A stretch of DNA of 46,439 nucleotides from CAZJBS01 sp964544475 (GTDB lineage Bacteria; CLD3; SB21). Numbering within the stretch: the stretch's first letter is position 1; the number at the start of each line of letters is the position of its first letter. Shown one piece after another: positions 1-7,258 of the stretch. A model generated the notes under the pieces. It saw nothing but the letters and a program-made list of their open reading frames with translations. It was not told where the DNA came from and made no database searches. The stretch spans positions 1 through 46,439 of the forward strand of contig CAZJBS010000023.1 of assembly GCA_964544475.1 (NCBI GenBank). The letters are read 5' to 3'. Position numbers and translations under genes: made by a program.

Positions 1-3000
1 CAATGTCGCCCTGGGCGCTGGCCACAACCGGCGCATCGTTGACCGGCGTCACCGTCACGGTGAAGGTATCCGATACCGACAAATTGCCATCTGTGGCCGA
101 AACCCGAAGCCCGACCGCACCGTTGAAATTCAATGTCGAATTCATATACAGGCTGTCATTCAAAATATCCGCACCCACTCCACTGCCCAGCGCGCTCGCC
201 GAATAACTCAGGCTCAGGTTGTCCACGTCTGAAAACACTTCCTTCAAATCACGGACAAACACCCGCCCGAAATCCTCCGCCACCGATGTGTCCCGCAACG
301 CCGCCACAACAAACGGCGCGTCGTTCGCTGCCTGCACATGAATCGTCACTATTGCATTGGAGCTGTACACGGTCCCATCATGGACCCGGAACGTGAACGC
401 ATCGACGCCATAAAAATCCAGGGCCGGTGTGTAACTCAGATTGGGGGCCGTGCCGCTCAGAAAACCGCTGGCTGGCAATGTCACGATGTCATAACTCAAC
501 GTGTCCCCGTCCACATCCGAACCCGTCAATAAGATCGGAACCGCGGTATCCTCATCCGTGACCACACTCAGCGTGTCCGCCGCCGGCGCATCGTTGACCG
601 GCGTCACCGTCACGGTGAAGGTATCCGATACCGACAAATTGCCATCTGTGGCCGAAACCCGAAGCCCGACCGCGCCGTTGAAATTCAATGTAGAATTCAC
701 ATACAGACTGTCATTCGAAATATCCGCACCCACTCCACTGCCCAGAGCGCTCACCGAATAACTCAGGCTCAGGTTGTCCACGTCCGAAAACACTTCCTTC
801 AAATCACGGACAAACACCCGCCCGAAATCCTCCGCCACCGAGGTGTCCCGCAACGCCGCCACAATGAACGGCGCGTCGTTGACACTGGATACGGTGAGCA
901 AGAGCGTGTCGGATACATTGGTGCTGCCATTATCGGCGTTGCCCCAGATACGCACCTGCCCTGAAAATTCCGGTGTCGACACGACATACAAAGAATCATT
1001 GGAAAGAAGCGTCGAGATACCCGCCTCGATGGCGCCGCTCGTGAAGGTCAGTGTATTCCCGTCAGGATCATGGAATGTTTCCGAAAGTAGCGCGACAAAG
1101 GCTGTTCCAAAATCTTCGGCCAGCGTGGTATCCCTCAATGGTATGCGCACGACCGGCATGTCTGGAACCGGATTGACGACGATACTGATGGTATCGGCGA
1201 CGCTATTCGAACCGTCCTCGGCTGTCACTCGGACCGAAACCGTACCGAAATAGTCCGGTTGGCTGGAAAAGTAAAGGCTGTCATTGGACACCTGCGGAGT
1301 GATTCCACCAGTTCCCAGCGCCGTTGCCGTGTAGCTTAATGTGGCATTATCCTGGTCGGCAAAATGGTTCGTCAACTTGCGCAGAAAAATACGACCAAAA
1401 TCTTCATTCAAGGTCGTGTCAGGCAGGGCCGCTGTCAAGTACGGCGCCGAATTGAATTCGTCAGCGCCCATATCTGGTTTTGTCGCATGCCGGGTATCCC
1501 CATCGTAGTCGGTGGTGAAGCCTGAAATGGGTGTCCCGCCGGATGCCACGTTGGAGTACTCGATGGGATCGATATGGAGATCCGAAGACGACAGAAAGTG
1601 CGGTAGTTCTTCAATACTGGCCGCATCCTGACCCGTCGCCGTCTTCCAGGCGGACAACGTGGTGCGGTTGGCGCCAAGCCGGCCAAGAACGCCATTGGTG
1701 CCATCCACATAATAGTCGTTGTAATTGATCGTCAACCCGGTTGTATTGTTGAGCGCGACGGCGTACTGCGGACGAGAAGAACCCGAACGACCGTTATAGA
1801 AGATGTTGTTCCGTAAATTCAATGTCCCGGCCGAGGACCGCACAAAGGCGAATGAGGTGTCATTGCTCCCCGAGCCTCCCAGACGCACCGTATTGTAGTA
1901 AACAAATAACTGGCCGCCCTGATGGCTGATGCCCCTCAGATTGGAGCCGGCGTTGCCAAAACTGCCCGGCGCAAGGTTGACGAAATTATTGACCAACTGA
2001 TTCCCTATTGTCCGCGTACCGGTTTGCAGTATGCCGGCGATGGTCGTGATACCCGCCACACTAGAACTGAGATCGTAGATGGAATTGCCGGAGACCCGTG
2101 TGTAGACCACGGAGTCGGAGGCCGCCGCATCGATCCGGACGCCATTGACGGTCGTGGCCGCCGTGGCGGCGCTCGTCATATAAATCGTATTTCCCGACAA
2201 GGTGGTACCGAAAGCGCCCCCGGTCATCCGTATACCGGCTACCGACGTCCCGTTGCCTCCGAACTGATGAATCTGATTATTGCTGATGACATTGGACGAG
2301 TCTTTCAGATCGTTAAAAGCGTAGATAAGGATGCCATTCGTGGGCCGGCCTCCCGTACCACCGGTAATCTCGCAATTATCAATGGTGTTCTGGTTATTGC
2401 CGCCCAAGATGCCGTATTTGGATACCTGTGAACAGGTGTTCGCTTCGGAAATCCAGACAACCCCCGACGTCGTCGTCGAACCGGACGGGTGGTTGGTTTT
2501 GAGAATGGCATTCTTAACCGTGGAAGCGTGCACACCTTCGGTCATCATGACGGCGGCGGTGCCGGTTGCGCTTGTGTTTTCGATCGTCAATCCTCGCGTC
2601 GTACCCGATCCGTTGGCGGCGCCATCGATCGTGAGATTACGAATGCCACGCAGGCGGAGCAATGGAGCCGCTGCAACCGAGCCGCTCACCCGCAGCGTGC
2701 CGACCGATGGATCCAATTTGACCGTTATGGCGTTGGCAAAACACCCGGGGACAAAATCCATGTCGACAGTGGCCGTCTCGGTGATATCGGATGTCAGCAC
2801 AATGTCGATGGCCTGGGAGATGCCGTACGTCCGCAGGCTGTCGAACACCATTTTCAGGGTAGTATACCCGCCGGAAGGTACGCTGATTGACGAGATCGAT
2901 AAAGGCGTGGGCGGCGTGAACACATATCTTTCGTTGAGCACGGGCATGTTGTTCAGCGTGTCATTGGCGACCGTCGAACTGAACGTCGTCGATCCCGAAA

Positions 3001-3592
3001 CCTGGAGTGACAGAAAATGACGGCTACCGCCAATGGGATCGTTGATACCAATCGAATACGAGTCGGATGTGTGGGCGTTCGTATTGCCATAAATGAACTC
3101 TATCGTCCCATGGTCGTGCAGTCTGACCTGAAAACTTTGCGTGCCGCCGAGTCCGGAAGGATGCGATACGCTCTTCCAGTTGGCAGTGAAAACCGAGCCA
3201 TTGGATTCATAGGTCAGGCTGTCCACCAGGGCAAGCGCCCAAGCATCCCACAGCGGAGCCAATACCGGTTTGTGGAGGTTGGACGTGGCGCCTCCGTCCA
3301 GATCGTTGATACTCGTGGTTGCAACGGCATTGGTGCCCAGCATGATATAGCCGTTCGTTGACAACTTTAGAGAATCGTACGTAATCCCATCATAAAGGAA
3401 GGGAAATCCAATCGCGATTTCCGAACTCAAACCATTGGCCGCACTACCGGCCTGAATCGTAACCGGCGTTCCGTCGATGGGAACATAATTACCTGCGGTG
3501 ACGTCCCGGGTTACCCGGTACCCTTCAACTCCCGCATGGACGCTGGTCACGCCGACCATCAGCCATATGGCCAAACCGTATAATCGTGTCAT
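1..3592 (-). CDS. Secreted beta-helix/cadherin-like repeat surface protein, C-terminus beyond window
   Basis: The reading frame is open from an ATG at 3592 to the window edge (about 1197 codons), so the C-terminus is missing. It begins with a short hydrophobic signal segment (MTRLYGLAIWLMVGVTSVHA), then a region of about 200 residues rich in beta strands. A stretch of parallel-beta-helix type follows (repeated N-x-I and NTI motifs, roughly residues 250-600), ending in the 'DYDGD.RH...PDMGADEF' motif common after such helices. From about residue 710 there are tandem cadherin/VCBS-like modules of about 90-100 residues with 'NDAP', 'EDFG' and 'SVSDTFTVTV' signatures. A likely ribosome site (AAGGAT) precedes the start. 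The role is inferred to be a cell-surface or extracellular adhesin-like protein; no enzymatic motif was seen. A C-terminal sorting domain would be expected but is outside the window. Confidence 0.85.
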   Translation of the reverse strand, partial: MTRLYGLAIWLMVGVTSVHAGVEGYRVTRDVTAGNYVPIDGTPVTIQAGSAANGLSSEIAIGFPFLYDGITYDSLKLSTNGYIMLGTNAVATTSINDLDGGATSNLHKPVLAPLWDAWALALVDSLTYESNGSVFTANWKSVSHPSGLGGTQSFQVRLHDHGTIEFIYGNTNAHTSDSYSIGINDPIGGSRHFLSLQVSGSTTFSSTVANDTLNNMPVLNERYVFTPPTPLSISSISVPSGGYTTLKMVFDSLRTYGISQAIDIVLTSDITETATVDMDFVPGCFANAITVKLDPSVGTLRVSGSVAAAPLLRLRGIRNLTIDGAANGSGTTRGLTIENTSATGTAAVMMTEGVHASTVKNAILKTNHPSGSTTTSGVVWISEANTCSQVSKYGILGGNNQNTIDNCEITGGTGGRPTNGILIYAFNDLKDSSNVISNNQIHQFGGNGTSVAGIRMTGGAFGTTLSGNTIYMTSAATAATTVNGVRIDAAASDSVVYTRVSGNSIYDLSSSVAGITTIAGILQTGTRTIGNQLVNNFVNLAPGSFGNAGSNLRGISHQGGQLFVYYNTVRLGGSGSNDTSFAFVRSSAGTLNLRNNIFYNGRSGSSRPQYAVALNNTTGLTINYNDYYVDGTNGVLGRLGANRTTLSAWKTATGQDAASIEELPHFLSSSDLHIDPIEYSNVASGGTPISGFTTDYDGDTRHATKPDMGADEFNSAPYLTAALPDTTLNEDFGRIFLRKLTNHFADQDNATLSYTATALGTGGITPQVSNDSLYFSSQPDYFGTVSVRVTAEDGSNSVADTISIVVNPVPDMPVVRIPLRDTTLAEDFGTAFVALLSETFHDPDGNTLTFTSGAIEAGISTLLSNDSLYVVSTPEFSGQVRIWGNADNGSTNVSDTLLLTVSSVNDAPFIVAALRDTSVAEDFGRVFVRDLKEVFSDVDNLSLSYSVSALGSGVGADISNDSLYVNSTLNFNGAVGLRVSATDGNLSVSDTFTVTVTPVNDAPAADTLSVVTDEDTAVPILLTGSDVDGDTLSYDIVTLPASGFLSGTAPNLSYTPALDFYGVDAFTFRVHDGTVYSSNAIVTIHVQAANDAPFVVAALRDTSVAEDFGRVFVRDLKEVFSDVDNLSLSYSASALGSGVGADILNDSLYMNSTLNFNGAVGLRVSATDGNLSVSDTFTVTVTPVNDAPVVASAQGDI
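31..880 (-). repeat. Near-identical 295-bp direct repeat inside the surface protein gene
   Basis: Bases 31-325 and 586-880 are the same sequence with about 11 differences by my count, at an offset of exactly 555 bp (185 codons, so in frame). Each copy encodes the module from 'NDAPF.VAALRDTSVAED' through 'VTVTPVNDAP'. The 260-bp segment between them encodes a different, non-duplicated module. The similarity at silent positions points to recent duplication or gene conversion. Confidence 0.9.
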
Positions 3593-3785
3593 CGGTAGAT
3601 CCTTGTGTTCTAATAACTCAGTTGTATTTCCCATCGCCACACTTCACCTTGATATTCAAGATAGCAATACTAAGGCCAAAATGTAATGACAATAATCATA
3701 ATTAGTTAGAATACCTGGCTTTAGCTTCTAATTGTAAAAAAGCAATACAACATTGGAATTCTGCCTCACGACGGAACAGTCCCCC
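3593..3785. promoter_or_regulatory. AT-rich leader between E2 terminator and surface protein gene; possible promoter
   Basis: No gene fits here. On the minus strand TTGTCA followed 17 bases later by TATTGC could be a weak promoter for the surface protein gene, leaving a leader of about 90 bases. The -10 match is poor, so this is tentative. The small plus-strand reading frame at 3498-3686 has no coding character. Confidence 0.3.
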
Positions 3786-3812
3786 AAAAAAAACTCCCGC
3801 AGGCGGGAGTTT
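3786..3812 (-). terminator. Rho-independent terminator of the E2 gene
   Basis: On the minus strand the stem AAACTCCCGC / GCGGGAGTTT with a 2-base loop is followed by a run of T. It lies about 30 bases past the stop codon of the E2 gene. Confidence 0.85.
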
Positions 3813-3842
3813 CAAGAATAATCAATGGCATGAAATCCTTTA

Positions 3843-5159
3843 TTACAACGGTGTACCTGGATCGAATTGCTCTAAGTAATATTTCACGCGTTGCAGGTAT
3901 TGACCGCCCAGCGCGCCATCCACGACGCGGTGATCATACGACAACGATGCAAACATGATGGACCGGATCCCGATCGTGTCTCCGTCCTCGGTTTCTATCA
4001 CCACGGGACGTTTCTTGATGGCCCCGACGCCCATGATGGCAACCTGGGGCTGATTGATAATGGGAAAACCGGCCGTGCTGCCAAAAACGCCCATATTGGT
4101 CAGCGTGATGGTTCCGTCCTGGATTTCTTCGGGCTTAAGTTTCTTGGATCTGGCACGGGACGCCATGTCGTTCACCGCACGACAGAGGCCGAGCAGGTTC
4201 ATGGTATCGGTGTCCCGCAGGACAGGCACGATCAGCGAAGTGTTGTTTTCGATGGATACTGCCATGCCAATATTAATGTAGTTTTTCTTGACGATGGTAT
4301 TCCCGTCGACAGAAACATTGACCAGAGGAAAGTCCCGGATGGCCTTGGCCATGGCATCGATCAGGAAAGGCGTATACGTGAGTGAAAAACCCTCCCTTTG
4401 TTCAAAAGCCTTCTTGTTCTTTTCCCTGAATTTCACAATGCCTGTCATATCCACTTCTGTCATCGTATACACATGGGCCGATGTGTCGATGCTCCGGCGC
4501 ATGTGTTCGGCGGTCAGCTTCCGGATGTTGTTCATCTCAATGAGTTCGACCCGCTCCTTATTGTAGCCGTACTTCACTTCGGTAACGGCCTTGGCCGCGT
4601 GGGCGGGCGACACGACCGTCCCTTTCGTACGCCTGGACAGGTAGGCCAACACGTCGCTTTTGGTCACGCGACCTCCGCCGCCAGAACCGGGAAGTGCGTC
4701 CAGTTCCTGAGCGGTCAATCCCTCCACTTTGGCCATGTTTCGCACCAGGGGTGAATAAAACCGGTTGCCGTTGCCGTGGGTTTTGGTCGTGGGCGCCGAT
4801 TCAACGTGAGCGGACTTCTGAAAATTCTCGATGGATCCGGAGAAATGCATGACTTCTTCACGCGCTGAATCAGCTTTCATCGGCGCTTTCGTGGCCGGTT
4901 CGGCCGACACGGATGCGTTGACGTCGGTCTCGATCCGAGCAATCAGCGTACCTACAGAGACCGTTTCACCTTCCGGCACCAGAATCTCGGCCAGAACACC
5001 GGCGGACGGCGACGGGATTTCCGAATCGACCTTGTCTGTGCTGATTTCCAGTACGGTCTCGTCTTTTGAAATCTTGTCCCCGACCTTTTTGTGCCATTTG
5101 AGGATCTTGCCTTCAGCGATACTCTCGCCCATCTGAGGCATGACCATATCGACCTTCAT
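3843..5159 (-). CDS. Dihydrolipoamide acyltransferase, E2 component of a 2-oxoacid dehydrogenase complex
   Basis: This is an E2 acyltransferase: it carries acyl groups on a swinging lipoyl arm and passes them to CoA in a pyruvate, 2-oxoglutarate or branched-chain oxoacid dehydrogenase complex in the cytoplasm. Seen: an N-terminal lipoyl domain with the lipoylation motif EISTDKVDSE (Lys43), an Ala/Ser/Thr-rich linker, a peripheral subunit-binding domain (about residues 130-170, ending GRVTKSDVLAYL), and a catalytic domain ending in SYDHRVVDG (His410 and Asp414 of the HxxxDG motif). The length of 438 residues is normal. The start is placed at 5159 because the AGGAG ribosome site is 6 bases before it; it would touch the alternative ATG at 5165. 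No E1 or E3 gene is adjacent, and a terminator follows directly, so it is probably monocistronic. The substrate class cannot be decided from this gene alone. Confidence 0.93.
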   Translation of the reverse strand: MKVDMVMPQMGESIAEGKILKWHKKVGDKISKDETVLEISTDKVDSEIPSPSAGVLAEILVPEGETVSVGTLIARIETDVNASVSAEPATKAPMKADSAREEVMHFSGSIENFQKSAHVESAPTTKTHGNGNRFYSPLVRNMAKVEGLTAQELDALPGSGGGGRVTKSDVLAYLSRRTKGTVVSPAHAAKAVTEVKYGYNKERVELIEMNNIRKLTAEHMRRSIDTSAHVYTMTEVDMTGIVKFREKNKKAFEQREGFSLTYTPFLIDAMAKAIRDFPLVNVSVDGNTIVKKNYINIGMAVSIENNTSLIVPVLRDTDTMNLLGLCRAVNDMASRARSKKLKPEEIQDGTITLTNMGVFGSTAGFPIINQPQVAIMGVGAIKKRPVVIETEDGDTIGIRSIMFASLSYDHRVVDGALGGQYLQRVKYYLEQFDPGTPL

Positions 5160-5238
5160 GAACATCTCCTTTTTTCAAACATTTAAACGGTGGGCACGAA
5201 GATATCAAAGTAGGTGAATAATTTCAACAAAATTAATT

Positions 5239-6069
5239 CTATTTGCCGAGCAGAAGGAGACCCAGGACGATGGTCACATTGACTTCCATGCCCACAAATC
5301 CGACGGCCGCGTATCGGTCGTAACGGCGGGTCTTCTTTTCCAGTCGCTTCTGCAAGGCGACATTGCCCGCCTGTCGCTCCAATTTGGCCCTCTCAAAATA
5401 GTCGTCAGCCCTGTTCTTGAAATAGGCTGTCACCGCGCCGGAGACCACGGCCAGCCCGGCGGCAACCATGAGAGGCCGGCTGTGCCTTTTGTATCCTTGT
5501 TGCTTCCAGTAGTCATTGACCTGAAGTTGGGTGGCGCCGGCGGATTCATCGGCCGTCAATTCAATCGTCACATTGGAACTATCCAATACACCGGCCGTGA
5601 CAACCCAAACCTTTGGATGGTATCCCGGTTTTGAAACCTGAATATGGTTTGACACGCGCAGTTCACTGCTCTTAAGGTACGCCGGTGTCGTTCCAAGGCT
5701 GTGGTCATCCCGGCTCAACCAGGCTCCGGACGGAATAGACTGTACACGAATGAGTTTTTGAAACCCAACGTATACGTGCGTCGTGTCATACATTCTGATT
5801 TCAAAGCTCGTGTCAAAATCCAACTGTGCATAGTCCTGGATGTTGGGATTCTGGACAATCAGCCGATGCTTGCCAACCGGGCATGGATAAACCGAGGTCA
5901 CCGCAAACGTATGGGCTTGGCCATCGACGATTGCGACGATTGTATCCTGTTGACCAAAAACCTTGAGGAAACCGGTTTGCTGCGCCGGGGCGCTTCGCAC
6001 GGCCAGACACAACGCTGAAAGGGCCGGGATCACCCATCGCCGCACCTGCCTATTTGAAGCGAAACGCAT
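5239..6069 (-). CDS. Secreted PEGA-domain protein with C-terminal membrane segment
   Basis: A 276-residue protein with a signal peptide (hydrophobic stretch then AVRSAPAQQ). A PEGA-like segment follows (about residues 120-180: 'LIRVQSIPSGAWL...GTTPAYLK...VSKPGYHP'), then an arginine/lysine-rich, probably helical region and a C-terminal hydrophobic helix (VTIVLGLLLLGK). The ATG at 6069 is chosen because AAGGAG lies upstream; it overlaps the end of the preceding propeller gene by 20 bases, indicating translational coupling. PEGA domains are found in surface and periplasmic proteins; no catalytic residues are seen. It is the last gene of the leftward cluster starting at 13805. Role inferred: cell-envelope protein working with its neighbours. 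Confidence 0.75.
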   Translation of the reverse strand: MRFASNRQVRRWVIPALSALCLAVRSAPAQQTGFLKVFGQQDTIVAIVDGQAHTFAVTSVYPCPVGKHRLIVQNPNIQDYAQLDFDTSFEIRMYDTTHVYVGFQKLIRVQSIPSGAWLSRDDHSLGTTPAYLKSSELRVSNHIQVSKPGYHPKVWVVTAGVLDSSNVTIELTADESAGATQLQVNDYWKQQGYKRHSRPLMVAAGLAVVSGAVTAYFKNRADDYFERAKLERQAGNVALQKRLEKKTRRYDRYAAVGFVGMEVNVTIVLGLLLLGK

Positions 6070-7258
6070 ACACGCTCCTTCCTTCCGAAGCCACGAGCAG
6101 ATAGTCGCCATAGATCGCGGGGTTGGTCTTGATCCGGCCAGTCGTCTTGTAACTCCACAACTCCGCGCCCGACTTCTTGTCCAGTCCATACAACATGAAA
6201 TCCTGGGAACCCACGAAGACCATGTGGTCTGTCACCACCGGCGCCGTACTGATGGCTCCCCTGGTTTGGAATTTCCATGATACCGCACCGGACGACTTGT
6301 CGACGGCATAGAGCCATCCGTCGGAAGCCCCGACATAAACGAATTCGTCGTCCACCGCCGCGCCCGCATAGAAACCGCCCGGAGTTTCGCCGATCGTCCA
6401 CCGCCATTTCGGCATCCCGTCGGATGCGTCCAGGGCAACAAAAACGCCGGATGGCGCGCCTACATAGATACCGGTCGAATCGCACGCTGGTGGTGCGTAG
6501 ACGGCTGCTCCAAGGTCCTGCTTCCATTTTGGCGCGCCGGAAAGCGCATCGAAGGCATAGAGCCAGCCGTCATCGCATCCCGTATAAATGGCGCCGTGGC
6601 CCAACGACGGCGAAGAATGAACCGGCTTGGGCAATGCCTGCTTCCAGATTTCAACGCCTTCGTTCAGTTGGAAGCAATGAATAATGCCCTTCTGAGATGC
6701 TACATAGTACCGATCTTCCACGATAAGCGGATTGGATTCGATCTCCCCGATATTCAGCGAATATCGGTAACGCTTTTCAAACAAGTCATACACATACAGT
6801 GACGGCTTGCCGGCACCCAGCCCCATCACGGCGGTCTGATGTTGAACCGACAGTCCGGACGTGATCGAATGCATATACCGCAACTGGCCAATCGGTCTGC
6901 CGTTGCGTAGATTCAAGACCAAAAATCTTCCGTCCAGCGTGCTGAAGTACACCAGACTATCGGACACGACCATGGAGGAGCCGACGGATGTAGGCGGAGA
7001 ATAACGCCACACCAGGGTTGGCGGCATGGGCCATGACGCCACGCGCTGGTTCGTCCGGCCGGGCCCACCGCCGATCATACCCCAATTCGGTCCGGCCCCT
7101 TTTCGAAATACATCCGAAATGTCAATGGATCCCCTTACGGCGCACGCCACCAGACTCGTCGCGATCCACCCGACCGTCAGCAGCCACAGGCCATTTCGAA
7201 CAACCGTTGTCAATAGTCCACTCCGAACCAGAATTGAAAGAAAATGCCCGGTGACCAT
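6050..7258 (-). CDS. PQQ-repeat beta-propeller lipoprotein (BamB-like)
   Basis: A 402-residue protein with an N-terminal hydrophobic segment ending in a lipobox-like LVAC, then about seven repeats of the PQQ/WD40-like propeller type (for example 'IYTGCDDGWLYAFDALSGAPKWK', given here as its shortened core GWLYAFD..SG..KW, and 'FVYVGASDGWLYAVDKSSG'). BamB, the outer-membrane assembly lipoprotein, has this architecture. The gene directly upstream encodes an Omp85-type barrel, which makes a BamB-like or scaffolding role plausible, but many unrelated proteins share the fold. AGAAGG lies 7 bases before the ATG. The gene overlaps the upstream gene by 49 bases and the downstream one by 20. Confidence 0.8.
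   Translation of the reverse strand: MVTGHFLSILVRSGLLTTVVRNGLWLLTVGWIATSLVACAVRGSIDISDVFRKGAGPNWGMIGGGPGRTNQRVASWPMPPTLVWRYSPPTSVGSSMVVSDSLVYFSTLDGRFLVLNLRNGRPIGQLRYMHSITSGLSVQHQTAVMGLGAGKPSLYVYDLFEKRYRYSLNIGEIESNPLIVEDRYYVASQKGIIHCFQLNEGVEIWKQALPKPVHSSPSLGHGAIYTGCDDGWLYAFDALSGAPKWKQDLGAAVYAPPACDSTGIYVGAPSGVFVALDASDGMPKWRWTIGETPGGFYAGAAVDDEFVYVGASDGWLYAVDKSSGAVSWKFQTRGAISTAPVVTDHMVFVGSQDFMLYGLDKKSGAELWSYKTTGRIKTNPAIYGDYLLVASEGRSVYAFRFK

Noticed and set aside
2331..3020. Plus-strand frame of 229 codons across the surface protein gene
   Set aside because: It is antisense to a continuous, clearly coding minus-strand frame with recognisable repeats, has no ribosome site and no domain character.
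5163..5165. ATG at 5165 as start of the E2 gene
   Set aside because: AGGAG directly abuts it, leaving no spacing; the ATG at 5159 has the correct distance and gives the family's normal N-terminus.
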